DNA of 38,250 nucleotides from Nocardioides sp. R-C-SC26 (GCF_021246465.1 NZ_JAHRHK010000018.1:23511-61760), one strand, 5' to 3'; shown: positions 1 through 7,973, counted from the stretch's first letter. Numbers and translations are program-made. The notes: generated from the letters alone by a model not told the origin.

Positions 1-188
1 CCGCGGGGGGGCGGGGTCCCCAGGTCCCGACGTCGTCGCAGTCGGTGGCCCCGTGCGGTGCCACCGGCCACGAGCCGCTCGACGTCGGGGTTCAGTCCGG
101 CGCTCGCCTGCCGCAACAGGTCGGACGCCGACATGCCCGGGTCGCTCCGGGCAGGATCGTGACGGGCTGGATCGTTCTGACTGGTCAT
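1..188 (-). CDS. Downstream partner of SigE-family sigma factor, partial (runs off left edge)
   Basis: The first 62 codons are visible, reading out of the window on the minus strand. The ATG sits inside the sigma-factor stop (ATGA overlap, 185-188), so the two are translationally coupled. The visible N-terminus is polar, with a short duplicated ARHDP/ARSDP stretch, a segment DLLRQASAGLNPDVERLVAGG, and then a basic cluster (HRLRRRRD). In actinobacteria, SigE-family sigma genes are often followed by a protein with a cytosolic N-terminus, an Arg-rich stop and one membrane helix that may act as an anti-sigma or regulatory partner. The membrane part lies outside the window, so the role is inferred from position only. 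Confidence 0.6.
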   Translation of the reverse strand, partial: MTSQNDPARHDPARSDPGMSASDLLRQASAGLNPDVERLVAGGTARGHRLRRRRDLGTPPPR

Positions 189-724
189 GGGGTGATGCCT
201 CTCTCCGGGGTGACGGTGAGTGAGGGGTCGAGCAACGGGCGGAGCCGGGCCAGGGCCCGCATGCTCCGGTTGCGCACCGCGCCGGACGTCGTGCCCATCC
301 GCTCCGCTACCTCGTCGACCGCCAGGTCGTCGAGGTAGCGCAGGACGACGACGGCACGATCGGCCGGCGCGAGCTCGGCCAGAGCGGCGAGCAACGCCAC
401 CTGGAGCACCACCCGGTCCGTCGCGGACGACGTCGCGGGGTCCGGCGCCTCGGGCACCTCGCCCCACGGCTGCTCGCCCGAGCTCCGGCGCCGCTTGGCG
501 CTGAGGAACGTGCGCGTCAACGTCGTCTGGGCGTAGGCGGCCGGGTTGTCGATCCGGCGCCACTTCACGAAGACCTTGGCCAGCGTCTCCTGCACGAGGT
601 CCTCGGCCTGGGCGCGATCTCCGCAGAGCAGCCAGGCAGACCGATACAGGTGCGGCGTCCGAGCGCGCGCGAAGTCGGAGAACTGCTCCTCGACCTCACG
701 TGCTCCGGCCCGCTGCCTCGACAT
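185..724 (-). CDS. SigE-family ECF RNA polymerase sigma factor
   Basis: 179 residues, normal for the short SigE-type ECF group. Region 2 lies around residues 15-80 (DFARARTPHLYRSAWLLCGD, then AEDLVQETLAKVFVKW), which binds core polymerase and the -10 element. Region 4 lies around residues 108-170 (LAPADRAVVVLRYLDDLAVDEVAERMG, then SGAVRNRSMRALARLRPLL), a helix-turn-helix for the -35 element. There is no C-terminal extension. The ATG is preceded by AAGGAG four bases upstream. The stop overlaps the ATG of the next gene, so both form one transcription unit that continues past the left edge. The stimulus it responds to cannot be read from the sequence. Confidence 0.92.
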   Translation of the reverse strand: MSRQRAGAREVEEQFSDFARARTPHLYRSAWLLCGDRAQAEDLVQETLAKVFVKWRRIDNPAAYAQTTLTRTFLSAKRRRSSGEQPWGEVPEAPDPATSSATDRVVLQVALLAALAELAPADRAVVVLRYLDDLAVDEVAERMGTTSGAVRNRSMRALARLRPLLDPSLTVTPERGITP

Positions 725-951
725 CCCACTCCTTCAATCGTTCGATCGGCGTCACCCGATACGACGCCTGACCACGGCGCCGTGTCACACCCCGGGGCCC
801 ACACTTCTCGACAGCCCACCGCTACGACGCTCCCGCACCCCGTTCTGGTTGCCTGCGGACGCGACCGGGGTGCACAGCTGTTCATCTGACTGACGCCTGG
901 CGCACACCCGGGGCTCATCACGAGCACAGATCCGCGACCGACCGTGGCGGC
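725..951. other. Divergent intergenic region between sigma factor and sulfotransferase-like gene
   Basis: 227 bases between divergent genes. It must hold the promoters of the sigma-factor operon (minus) and the gene at 952 (plus). The short palindrome ATCGTTCGAT lies just upstream of the sigma-factor ribosome binding site. GACCGT six bases before the ATG at 952 loosely resembles the leaderless -10 spacing seen elsewhere in the window. No clear -35/-10 pair was recognised and no ORF is supported. Confidence 0.4.
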
Positions 952-1809
952 ATGGCCACGAAGCGCAAGGTCTTCCTCCACGTCGGACTGCACGACGTCG
1001 CCGGCGAGGTGATCGACCTCGCCATCGACCACCATCGCGACGCGCTCGTCGAGCTCGGCGTCACCGCGCTGGGCGAGTCGCGCGATGAGATGTTCCGCGC
1101 CTCCCTGGAGATGCTCGGCGACCACAAGACGTGGGGCTACAGGCGTGGCGAGGTCGAAGGTGTCTGGTCCCGGATCGTCCGTCGCAGCCTGAAGGGCCGT
1201 CACACGCTGGTCGCCAGTCAGCCGTTGCTCGCCTCCGCGACCCCCGACCAGGCCGCGCTCGTCGTCGACGCGCTCGCCGGCTTCCAGGTGCACGTCGTGG
1301 TCACAGTCGCGGCGCCCGACGCGTGGGCGATGCCCGGCGACCAGGCCCGCGACCTCGGCACCGTGCTCGCGCGCTGGGGCAGCGTCGTCTCCAAGCCCGA
1401 GCGACTGCACGTGATCGTGGCCGTCGACCCCGACCAGGCCTGGACCGACTTCGGTCGCGTCGTCGGCTTCGGCACGGCGTCGCTCGCCGCGCCGGCCGCG
1501 CCACCTCACCGCGACCCGATGCCGGTCGGCGCCCGCGTGCACGTGCTGCGCGCGCTGGCCGAGTCGTGGGTCGAGATCCTGACGACGACCGCTCACGACG
1601 TCGTGGGGGAGCCGGATGCGCTCCGGCTGCCGAATCTCGCCCTGTCGACGTCTCCCGAGGACGTCGCGCGACGCACCGAGCACGCACTCACCGACGCTCT
1701 GGCGGAGGTCGAGCGCCTCAGCCGACGCAACGAGTCACTCGAGGCCGAACTCGATCGGTCCGAGCGCAAACGCCGCAAGGCGCGGGCTCGGCTCAGCTCG
1801 GTGGCCTGA
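952..1809 (+). CDS. Sulfotransferase-like protein lacking the P-loop, with C-terminal coiled coil
   Basis: 285 residues. The N-terminus KRKVFLHVGL matches the first strand of actinobacterial sulfotransferase-like proteins, which normally continue PKTGTT or PKSGTT to bind the PAPS 5'-phosphosulfate. Here the next residues are HDVAGEV, so the phosphate loop is gone. The middle keeps the family pattern: a segment like WSRIVRR..GRHTLVASQPLL, then GFQVHVVVTVAAPDAW where active relatives carry a VVTARDL-type strand. The last ~50 residues (AEVERLSRRNESLEAELDRSERKRRKAR) form a charged coiled coil. It is monocistronic and ends 24 bases from the convergent Rrf2 gene. The family is assigned from remembered patterns, not a search; it may be a non-catalytic paralogue. 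Confidence 0.6.
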   Translation: MATKRKVFLHVGLHDVAGEVIDLAIDHHRDALVELGVTALGESRDEMFRASLEMLGDHKTWGYRRGEVEGVWSRIVRRSLKGRHTLVASQPLLASATPDQAALVVDALAGFQVHVVVTVAAPDAWAMPGDQARDLGTVLARWGSVVSKPERLHVIVAVDPDQAWTDFGRVVGFGTASLAAPAAPPHRDPMPVGARVHVLRALAESWVEILTTTAHDVVGEPDALRLPNLALSTSPEDVARRTEHALTDALAEVERLSRRNESLEAELDRSERKRRKARARLSSVA

Positions 1810-1833
1810 TCCGTCAGGCACCGGTATTCCCCG

Positions 1834-2292
1834 TCAGTGGGGCTGCCAGGCGTCCTCGTCGGCCGTGCGGGAGGTGACGACCTCGGGCATGGCGCCGTCG
1901 GCGAGGTCCTGGATCGAGACCTGCTCGAAGACCTCGCGGAGCGCCCCCCGAGCTGCGATCCACACGTGCTGCAGCACATCGGCGCGATCGTTGTACTCCA
2001 CGGCCTCGGGCCGCAGGCCGTAGACGGAGACGAGCGGGCCGTCGACCGCGCGGATGACGTCGGCGACCGAGACGGTCTCCGGCGTCTTGCCCATGCGCCA
2101 CCCGCCCGACTGGCCACGCTGCGACATCACGATGCCGGAGCGACGCAGGTCGGCCAGGATCGCTTGGAGGAAGCCGTGGGGGATGTCCTGCAACCGGCCG
2201 AGCTCCTCGGCGCTGACGGCCTTGGCGTTCTCGCGCGCGGCCATCTCGATCAGCGCGCGGAGCGCGTAGTCGGATTTCGCAGAAACTCGCAC
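1834..2292 (-). CDS. Rrf2-family transcriptional regulator
   Basis: 152 residues, typical length. An N-terminal winged helix spans about residues 1-85: MRVSAKSDYALRAL is the classic Rrf2 start, HGFLQAILADLRRSGIV is the recognition region, and GQSGGWRM lies in the wing. IscR and NsrR ligate an iron-sulfur cluster with three cysteines in the C-terminal half; this protein contains no cysteine at all, so that chemistry is excluded. GTG start; CACACT six bases upstream could be the -10 of a leaderless transcript. It is divergent from fadE5 over 273 bases, so fadE5 is a possible but unproven target. Confidence 0.88.
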   Translation of the reverse strand: MRVSAKSDYALRALIEMAARENAKAVSAEELGRLQDIPHGFLQAILADLRRSGIVMSQRGQSGGWRMGKTPETVSVADVIRAVDGPLVSVYGLRPEAVEYNDRADVLQHVWIAARGALREVFEQVSIQDLADGAMPEVVTSRTADEDAWQPH

Positions 2293-2452
2293 GAGACCAG
2301 TGTGTCAGATTTCTCGCTCAGATCGCTCGACCAACCCCGTCTGCGCGGTCGCCCCGCCAGATCGTGCGGAACGGGTCAGTTCGCTGCGAGCAAGCACTCA
2401 AGGCCCCAACCGCGTAGGCCGTCCGCGCTATCGCGAGCACCCGTTCGCCGTC

Positions 2453-2481
2453 TTGCAAGCACCCAGCAAGCGATTTACTAT
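2453..2481 (+). promoter_or_regulatory. Probable sigma-70-type promoter of fadE5
   Basis: TTGCAA (2453-2458), a 17-base spacer, then TACTAT (2476-2481). This is the best -35/-10 pair seen in the window and lies in an unusually AT-rich patch. Transcription would start near 2488, inside the palindrome at 2485-2500, and give a leader of about 78 bases before the GTG of fadE5. Confidence 0.6.
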
Positions 2482-2484
2482 TAA

Positions 2485-2500
2485 GTTACTGGCTGGTAGC
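2485..2500. promoter_or_regulatory. Palindromic operator at the fadE5 transcription start
   Basis: GTTACTGGCTGGTAGC is an imperfect dyad with core TACnnGCnnGTA, placed right after the -10 hexamer, where a bound repressor would block initiation. TetR-type regulators of fatty-acid genes in actinobacteria often use TTAC/GTAA dyads; that link is from general knowledge. The cognate regulator is not identified. Confidence 0.45.
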
Positions 2501-2565
2501 ACGCGATGGCGTTCCCGCTCGTCCATGCCACCGGCCCCATCCCGAGTTGAGAGAACGGTGGGTCA

Positions 2566-4416
2566 GTGAGCCACTACAAGCACAATCTGCGCGACATCGA
2601 GTTCAACCTCTTCGAGGTCTTCGGCCGTGACCAGGTGCTCGGCACCGGGCCCTTCGCCGAGATCGACACCGACACCGCGCGCGAGATCCTGGCCCAGGTG
2701 GCCCAGCTCGCGGAGGGTGAGCTGGCCGCCTCGTTCGTCGACGCCGACCGCAACCCGCCGGTGTTCGACCCCGAGACCAACACCGCGCCGCTGCCGGAGA
2801 GCTTCAAGAAGAGCTACCAGACCTGGATGGACGCCGAGTTCTGGCGCCTGACGACGATGGCGGAGCTCGGTGGCACCCCGGCCCCGAGCTCGATCTGCTG
2901 GTCGCTCGGCGAGATGGTGCTCGGCTCGAACCCGGCTATCTGGATGTACGGCGCCGGCCCCATGTTCGCCGGCATCCTGCAGCGCAACGGCACCGACCGC
3001 GACAAGCAGATCGCCCAGCACATGATCGAGCAGGGCTGGATCGCCACCATGGTGCTGACCGAGCCCGACGCGGGTTCCGACGTCGGCGCGGGCCGCACCA
3101 AGGCCACCCTGAACGACGACGGCACGTGGAACATCGAGGGCGTCAAGCGCTTCATCACCTCCGCCGAGTCCGACCTCTCCGACCAGGTCGTGCACTTCGT
3201 GCTCGCCCGCCCGGTCGGCATCGAGGGCGTCGGGGGACCGGGTACCAAGGGCCTGAGCCTCTTCATCGTTCCGAAGTACCACTTCGACCTCGAGACCGGT
3301 GAGCTCGGCGAGCGCAACGGCGCCTTCGTCACCAACGTCGAGCACAAGATGGGTCTGAAGGTCTCCAACACCTGCGAGGTCACCTTCGGCGAGAAGGTTC
3401 CCGCCGTCGGCTACCTCCTCGGCGAGGTCCACGACGGCATCGCCCAGATGTTCCAGGTCATCGAGAACGCCCGCATGCTCGTGGGCACCAAGGCCATCGC
3501 CACGCTCTCGACCGGCTATCTCAACGCACTGGAGTTCGCCAAGAGCCGCGTGCAGGGCGCGGACCTGACCCAGTCGGGGGACAAGCACGCCCCGCGCGTC
3601 ACGATCACCCACCACCCCGACGTCCGTCGCTCGTTGATGACGCAGAAGTCCTTCGCCGAGGCGATGCGCGCGCTGGTGCTCTTCACCGCCACGTGGCAGG
3701 ACCAGATCGCGCTGCTCGAGCACGCCGACGACAAGGGCGAGGCCTACCAGCTGGCGCACGCCGTCAACGACCTGCTGCTGCCGATCGTCAAGGGTTACGG
3801 CTCGGAGCGCTCGTGGGTGCTCCTCGGCACCGAGTCGCTGCAGACCCTCGGTGGTTCGGGCTTCCTGCAGGAGTACCCCATCGAGCAGTACGTGCGCGAC
3901 GCCAAGATCGACACGCTGTACGAGGGCACCACCGCGATCCAGGGCCAGGACTTCTTCTTCCGCAAGATCGTCAAGGACCAGGGCAAGGCACTCGGCCACA
4001 TCGCGGCCGAGATCCAGGCCTTCATCGACAGCGAGGCCGGCAACGGTCGCCTCAAGAACGAGCGCGCCCTGCTCGCCACCGCGCTCGACGACGCCAACGC
4101 CATGGTCGGTCACCTGATCAACGACCTGATGTCGGCGCAGGACGAGATCCGCAACATCTACAAGGTCGGCCTCAACACCTCGCGCCTGCTGATGGCGCTC
4201 GGTGACGTCGTCTGCTCGTGGCTGCTGCTGCGTCAGGCCGAGGTTGCGCTGGAGAAGCTCGGCGGCGACGCCGGCAAGGACCAGGCCTTCTACGAGGGCA
4301 AGGTCGCGGCCGCACAGTTCTTCGTGCAGCACAACCTGCCGAAGCTCGCGGCCGAGCGCGCCATCCTCGAGGCCACCACGCTCGACCTGATGGACCTCGA
4401 CGAAGCCGCCTTCTGA
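2566..4416 (+). CDS. fadE5: Acyl-CoA dehydrogenase, FadE5 type
   Basis: 616 residues, the length of mycobacterial FadE5 (about 611). It oxidises acyl-CoA to trans-2-enoyl-CoA with FAD, the first step of beta-oxidation. It shows the extended FadE5 architecture: N-terminal [18 protein letters not shown], the FAD/substrate segment [18 protein letters not shown] near residues 162-180, [29 protein letters not shown] and [20 protein letters not shown], plus the extra C-terminal domain ending in MDLDEAAF. The catalytic base is E453 in [12 protein letters not shown] start, with a weak GAGAGAA ribosome site. Monocistronic, with its own promoter, palindrome and double hairpin terminator. Codon use is strongly biased, consistent with high expression. 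Confidence 0.95.
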   Translation: MSHYKHNLRDIEFNLFEVFGRDQVLGTGPFAEIDTDTAREILAQVAQLAEGELAASFVDADRNPPVFDPETNTAPLPESFKKSYQTWMDAEFWRLTTMAELGGTPAPSSICWSLGEMVLGSNPAIWMYGAGPMFAGILQRNGTDRDKQIAQHMIEQGWIATMVLTEPDAGSDVGAGRTKATLNDDGTWNIEGVKRFITSAESDLSDQVVHFVLARPVGIEGVGGPGTKGLSLFIVPKYHFDLETGELGERNGAFVTNVEHKMGLKVSNTCEVTFGEKVPAVGYLLGEVHDGIAQMFQVIENARMLVGTKAIATLSTGYLNALEFAKSRVQGADLTQSGDKHAPRVTITHHPDVRRSLMTQKSFAEAMRALVLFTATWQDQIALLEHADDKGEAYQLAHAVNDLLLPIVKGYGSERSWVLLGTESLQTLGGSGFLQEYPIEQYVRDAKIDTLYEGTTAIQGQDFFFRKIVKDQGKALGHIAAEIQAFIDSEAGNGRLKNERALLATALDDANAMVGHLINDLMSAQDEIRNIYKVGLNTSRLLMALGDVVCSWLLLRQAEVALEKLGGDAGKDQAFYEGKVAAAQFFVQHNLPKLAAERAILEATTLDLMDLDEAAF

Positions 4417-4428
4417 CCCACCCACCGC

Positions 4429-4462
4429 GGTTGACCCGTCTTCAAACAAAGACGGGTCAACC
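4429..4462. terminator. Hairpin terminator 1 after fadE5
   Basis: Perfect 14-bp stem GGTTGACCCGTCTT / AAGACGGGTCAACC with a 6-base loop, 13 bases after the fadE5 stop. There is no U tract, as is common for actinobacterial I-shaped terminators. It lies between convergent genes and can work in both directions. Confidence 0.75.
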
Positions 4463-4471
4463 CCGGATCGC

Positions 4472-4507
4472 ACGTTGACCCGTCTTCACCTGAAGACGGG
4501 TCAACGT
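4472..4507. terminator. Hairpin terminator 2, near-copy of hairpin 1
   Basis: A 17-bp perfect stem (4472-4488 with 4491-4507) whose core TTGACCCGTCTT / AAGACGGGTCAA is identical to hairpin 1, with a different loop and outer bases. Its last base is the first base of the argP stop codon (4507-4509), so it probably ends argP transcription as well. Confidence 0.75.
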
Positions 4508-5391
4508 CATTTCGGGGCGCGGAGGGACGAGGCGGCCGAACGGACGGCGGCACTGAGGCGATCGAGCGTCGGGGAGGCCAGGCGCCACCGCTGCCAGTAC
4601 AGCGCGACGTCGACGTGGTCGCGCGCGTGCAGCACCTCCAACCTTCCGGCCTCGAGATCGGGCAGCAGTTGCGGCTCCGGCACCAACGCCCACCCGAGGC
4701 CGAGACGCACCGCCTCGTGGAAGTCCGCCGACGTCGGCACCCGATGCCGGACGGCGGGCACGGCGACACCGCGCGCAGCGAGATAGTCGCGCTGCAGCGT
4801 GTCCTTCTCGTTGAAGGCCACCACGGGCATGTCCGCCCAGCGGGGCCCGCGTCCGTGCCGCCAGCGCGCGGCGAACTCGGGTGCGGCGGCCGGGCGGTAG
4901 CGCAGCACGCCGAGCGCCTCGACCGAGCATCCCTGCACCGGCGTCGGGTCGGACGTGACGGCGGCCAGCACGTCTCCCCGACGCAGGAGGTCGGTGGAGT
5001 GCGCCTGGTCCTCCACGAAGAGGTGCAGCGACGTCGTCCAGGTGGCGATCTCCGCCATCACTCCGCGGAACCAGGTCGCCAACGAGTCGGCGTTGACGAC
5101 GACAGCGAGTGAGGCGCGCCGCTCCTCGTCCGCGGCCAGCACAGCCCCGGCCTCGGCGTAGAGCAGGGCGGTCTGCCGCGCCAGCCTCACCAACACCTCG
5201 CCGGCCTCCGTGGGCTCACAGGGAGTGCTGCGTCGCACGACCACCTGACCACAGGAGGTCTCCAGGGCTCGGATCCGCTGACTGATGGCGCTCGTCGTCA
5301 CGTGGAGTGCTCGGCCGGCCGCTTCGAACGTCCCCTCCTCCACGATCGCCAGCAGAGCGGCCAGCTGCTCCGGAGGCGGCATCATCGTCAT
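4507..5391 (-). CDS. argP: LysR-family regulator of ArgP/LysG type
   Basis: 294 residues. The N-terminal winged HTH covers residues ~8-65 (EQLAALLAIVEEGTFEAAGRALHV, then SAISQRIRALE), followed by a linker helix and a C-terminal ligand-binding domain (DSLATWF, then FNEKDTLQRDYL and LGLGWALVPEPQ). NEKD and the surrounding pattern are typical of ArgP/LysG, which sense lysine or arginine and activate the exporter. It is divergent from lysE with a 70-base gap, the standard lysG-lysE arrangement. The start is the first of three in-frame ATG codons (MTMM). Confidence 0.9.
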   Translation of the reverse strand: MTMMPPPEQLAALLAIVEEGTFEAAGRALHVTTSAISQRIRALETSCGQVVVRRSTPCEPTEAGEVLVRLARQTALLYAEAGAVLAADEERRASLAVVVNADSLATWFRGVMAEIATWTTSLHLFVEDQAHSTDLLRRGDVLAAVTSDPTPVQGCSVEALGVLRYRPAAAPEFAARWRHGRGPRWADMPVVAFNEKDTLQRDYLAARGVAVPAVRHRVPTSADFHEAVRLGLGWALVPEPQLLPDLEAGRLEVLHARDHVDVALYWQRWRLASPTLDRLSAAVRSAASSLRAPK

Positions 5392-5394
5392 GAA

Positions 5395-5414
5395 GCAATG
5401 CTAAAGAACGTTGC
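5395..5414. promoter_or_regulatory. Probable ArgP/LysG binding site
   Basis: Inverted repeat GCAA-N12-TTGC in the argP-lysE gap, the spacing expected of a LysR-type T-N11-A site. A second dyad, AAAGA-N10-TCTTT, overlaps it at 5403-5422. It lies upstream of the lysE -10 (TAACGT, 5449-5454), where an activator would bind. Confidence 0.5.
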
Positions 5415-5448
5415 AGATCTTTCGATGGACGCAAGTCGCGCCGCCACC

Positions 5449-5454
5449 TAACGT
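5449..5454 (+). promoter_or_regulatory. -10 element of a leaderless lysE transcript
   Basis: TAACGT followed by 7 bases and the GTG start, with no ribosome binding site. lysE of Corynebacterium glutamicum is also reported to be leaderless, which supports the GTG at 5462. Confidence 0.5.
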
Positions 5455-5461
5455 CGACGAC

Positions 5462-6067
5462 GTGATCAGCTCCGTCGGCGCCGGCCTCGCCACCGGCCTC
5501 AGCCTCATCGTCGCGATCGGCGCGCAGAACGCCTTCGTGCTGCGACAGGGCCTCGCGCGCCGTCACGTCGGTCCGGTCGTCGCGGTCTGCGCGGTCTCGG
5601 ACGTCGTGCTGATCGCCGCCGGCGTCTCGGGCATCGGGGCGATCGTGGAGCACGCCCCCTGGTTGCTGGACGTCGTGCGCTGGGGCGGCGTCGCGTTCCT
5701 CACCTGGTACGGGCTCCGATCCCTGCGCTCGGCGACCCGCTCGGCCACGTTGGACGCCGCACGTGAGGGAGCGGGCTCACGCCGAGCCGCCATTGGCACG
5801 GCTCTGGCCCTGACCTGGCTCAACCCCCACGTCTACCTCGACACGGTCCTGCTGCTCGGCACCGTCGCCGCAAGCCACGGAAGCGACCGCTGGTGGTTCG
5901 GGGCGGGCGCGATGGCGGCGAGCCTGGCCTGGTTCGTCGGGCTCGGCTTCGGCGCACGCCGAGCTCACCGCCTTCTCGCGACGCCCCGCGCGTGGAAGGT
6001 GCTCGACGTGCTGATCGGCCTGACGATGCTCGCCATCGCCCTCACGCTCGCCCTGCACGGCACGTGA
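5462..6067 (+). CDS. lysE: LysE/ArgO-family basic amino acid exporter
   Basis: 201 residues, six hydrophobic segments. The N-terminal signature AIGAQNAFVLRQGL (residues ~17-30) is diagnostic of LysE/ArgO exporters of L-lysine and L-arginine. The mid-protein LTWLNPHVYLDTVLLLG is the second conserved half-repeat motif. An in-frame TTG at 5411 would add 17 residues but falls inside the probable operator; the GTG at 5462 fits family length and the leaderless -10. It is paired with the divergent ArgP-type activator, so expression likely rises when intracellular Lys or Arg is high. Confidence 0.9.
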   Translation: MISSVGAGLATGLSLIVAIGAQNAFVLRQGLARRHVGPVVAVCAVSDVVLIAAGVSGIGAIVEHAPWLLDVVRWGGVAFLTWYGLRSLRSATRSATLDAAREGAGSRRAAIGTALALTWLNPHVYLDTVLLLGTVAASHGSDRWWFGAGAMAASLAWFVGLGFGARRAHRLLATPRAWKVLDVLIGLTMLAIALTLALHGT

Positions 6068-6098
6068 CGGCACGTGGTCGTCGTCGGTCGACGGCCAC

Positions 6099-6104
6099 TA
6101 CTCT
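6099..6104 (+). promoter_or_regulatory. -10 element of leaderless MDMPI-like gene
   Basis: TACTCT followed by 6 bases (CGCGCC) and ATG 6111, with no ribosome binding site. The spacing matches the other leaderless starts in this window. Confidence 0.5.
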
Positions 6105-6110
6105 CGCGCC

Positions 6111-6932
6111 ATGACCGATCAGGAGCGTCTCGCCGGGTACATCGACGTGTGGTGGAGCGCCATCGAGGACTTCATCGACCTGCTGGCCGAGCTGCCCGAG
6201 GAGCAGTGGGACACCCCGACCGACCTCGCCGGGTGGGACGTGCGCGCCTGCGCCGCCCACACCGCGCATCTGGAGCGGGTCCTCGCCGGCTACGGCGAGG
6301 AGCACGCCGAGCTCGGCGATCCGCCGCCTGCCCACGTGACCAGCCTGATGGGTCACTACACCGAGATCGGCGTCGTCAACCGTCGCGAGCACAGCCCCGC
6401 CGACCTCCTGGCCGAGCTGCGCGAGGTGACCGCGCGACGTCGCGAGCAGCTCGCCGCTGACCCGCCGACCGATGGGCGGGCGCACCCGGAGGTGATCTTC
6501 GGTGGCGTCCCGTGGGACTGGAACACGCTCCTGCGCAACCGCCCCCTCGACGTCTGGATGCACGAGCAGGACGTCCGCCGCGCCGTGGGTCGCCACGGCG
6601 GGCTGCACACCCGCGCGGCCGACCACACCATCGGCTACCTGATGGAGTCCTTCGGCTACATCGTGGCGAAGAAGGCCGCCGCACCGGCCGGCACGACCGC
6701 CGTGCTCGACGTCGAGGGCAGCGTGCCCGTCGGCGTCGTCGTCGGGGACGACGGGCGCGGCCAGCGCCTCGAGCGGCTGCCCGGCACCCCCGACCTGGTG
6801 ATCGCGATGGACCGCGAGGCGTTCGTCGTCCTCGCCGGTGGACGCCGCGCGGCCCCGGCGGATGCCGTCACCATCGAGGGCGACGTCGAGCTGGGCCGGC
6901 GCATCGTCGACAACCTCGGCACGACCCCGTGA
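6111..6932 (+). CDS. Mycothiol-dependent maleylpyruvate isomerase-family protein
   Basis: 273 residues. The N-terminal DinB-like four-helix bundle (MDMPI_N, ~1-160) has the signature GWDVRACAAHTAHLERVL (H50, H53) and LDVWMHEQDVRRA (D147, H151, D154). In maleylpyruvate isomerase, Zn is held by His, Glu and His with the Glu four residues before the last His; here that acidic residue is Asp147. The C-terminal domain (~165-273) is SCP-2/MDMPI_C-like (GDVELGRRIVDNLG). Such proteins use mycothiol as cofactor; most are of unknown substrate. The stop overlaps the start of the following SDR, so both are made together. Confidence 0.85.
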   Translation: MTDQERLAGYIDVWWSAIEDFIDLLAELPEEQWDTPTDLAGWDVRACAAHTAHLERVLAGYGEEHAELGDPPPAHVTSLMGHYTEIGVVNRREHSPADLLAELREVTARRREQLAADPPTDGRAHPEVIFGGVPWDWNTLLRNRPLDVWMHEQDVRRAVGRHGGLHTRAADHTIGYLMESFGYIVAKKAAAPAGTTAVLDVEGSVPVGVVVGDDGRGQRLERLPGTPDLVIAMDREAFVVLAGGRRAAPADAVTIEGDVELGRRIVDNLGTTP

Positions 6933-7849
6933 GCGCCTGGCGCCTGGGCGACATCCCCGACCAGAGCGGGCGGCTCGTGGTCGTCACCGGGCCTTCGACC
7001 GGCGGCCTGGGTCATCACACGGCGCTCGAACTGGCGCGGCGCGGAGCACGGGTGGTGCTCGCCGGCCGCAGCCCGAGCAAGGTCGAGCAGACCGCCGCGG
7101 AGATCCGCGTCGAGGTACCCGGCGCGGAACTGGAGTCACTCACTCTGGACCTGGCGGACCTGACCGCCGTGCGGGAGGCAGCGCACCGGGCCGCAGACCT
7201 CGGGCCGATCGACGTCCTGGTCAACAACGCCGGCGTGATGGGCATGCCGTCCTACCTGCCCACCGTCGACGGGATCGAGCTCCAACTGGCGACCAACCAC
7301 GTCGGGCCGTTCCTGTTCACCGGGCTCCTCTGGCCCCAGCTCGTCGAGGCACGCGGACGCGTCGTCTCGGTGGCCTCGCAGATGCACCGGCTCGCCCGGC
7401 GCGCCCCGGTGGGCGACCCGCGCGTCCCGGCCGGTCGCTACCAGCCCTGGCTCGCCTACGGCGAGACCAAGCTGGCCAACCTGCTCTTCACCGCCGAACT
7501 GGCGCGGCGCGCGGCGCCGTCCGGGGTGACGGCGCTGGCCGCGCACCCGGGTTTCGCCGGGACCCACCTGGCCGCCAACGGCCAGTACGGGCGCTCGTCG
7601 GGCGGCGTCGCATCCGTGCTGGACGGCGCGATCAAGCTGATGTCGCAGTCGGCCGCGGCCGGAGCCTGGCCCTCGCTGATGGCCGCGACCGCCGACCTTC
7701 CGACCGGCACCTATGTCGGCCCTCGTGGGCCGCTGGAGTTCGCCGGCCGGCCGAAGGTCACCCGCGGCACCCGGCTCGCCCGCGACCCCGACGCCGCCCG
7801 CAGGCTCTGGGAGATCAGCGAGCAGACCACGGGCGTGCACTACCCCTGA
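6929..7849 (+). CDS. Short-chain dehydrogenase/reductase
   Basis: 306 residues. Start is GTG in a GTGA overlap with the MDMPI-like gene. Rossmann fold: strand VVVTGP, a glycine-rich loop TGPSTGGLG (residues 20-28), NNAG at 99-102, the catalytic serine in VVSVASQ, and YGETK (Y177, K181). The loop is one residue longer than the canonical TGxxxGxG. The C-terminus (RRLWEISEQTTGV) resembles the retinol-dehydrogenase/WWOX-like SDRs. Substrate unknown. Co-translation with a mycothiol-family enzyme suggests a joint detoxification or catabolic step, which is inference. Confidence 0.88.
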   Translation: MSAWRLGDIPDQSGRLVVVTGPSTGGLGHHTALELARRGARVVLAGRSPSKVEQTAAEIRVEVPGAELESLTLDLADLTAVREAAHRAADLGPIDVLVNNAGVMGMPSYLPTVDGIELQLATNHVGPFLFTGLLWPQLVEARGRVVSVASQMHRLARRAPVGDPRVPAGRYQPWLAYGETKLANLLFTAELARRAAPSGVTALAAHPGFAGTHLAANGQYGRSSGGVASVLDGAIKLMSQSAAAGAWPSLMAATADLPTGTYVGPRGPLEFAGRPKVTRGTRLARDPDAARRLWEISEQTTGVHYP

Positions 7850-7943
7850 GCCCGTACGGTCGCGACTGTTCCTGTCGGGGCACCGGGTCTCGTGACGGTC
7901 GCAGAGCGCCCCCCTCGACCACCGGCGACGGGGAAAGCGGCCA

Positions 7944-7968
7944 CCTCGACCACCAGAGGCGGTCGAGG
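7944..7968. terminator. Inverted repeat between convergent SDR and beta-propeller genes
   Basis: CCTCGACC-N9-GGTCGAGG, 8-bp perfect arms, six bases from the propeller stop. It probably serves as a two-way terminator. The arms share the CTCGACCACC word of the dispersed repeat family found elsewhere in the window. Confidence 0.55.
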
Positions 7969-7973
7969 AGACA

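Noticed and set aside
2563..4473. 636-codon open frame on the minus strand opposite fadE5
   Set aside because: Shadow of a high-GC coding strand: low-complexity Leu/Val/Asp/Glu/Arg composition, no family motif, and fadE5 is unmistakable on the other strand.
5411..5461. TTG start extending LysE by 17 residues
   Set aside because: It would begin inside the probable ArgP site and add a polar segment not typical of the family; the GTG at 5462 has a well-placed -10.
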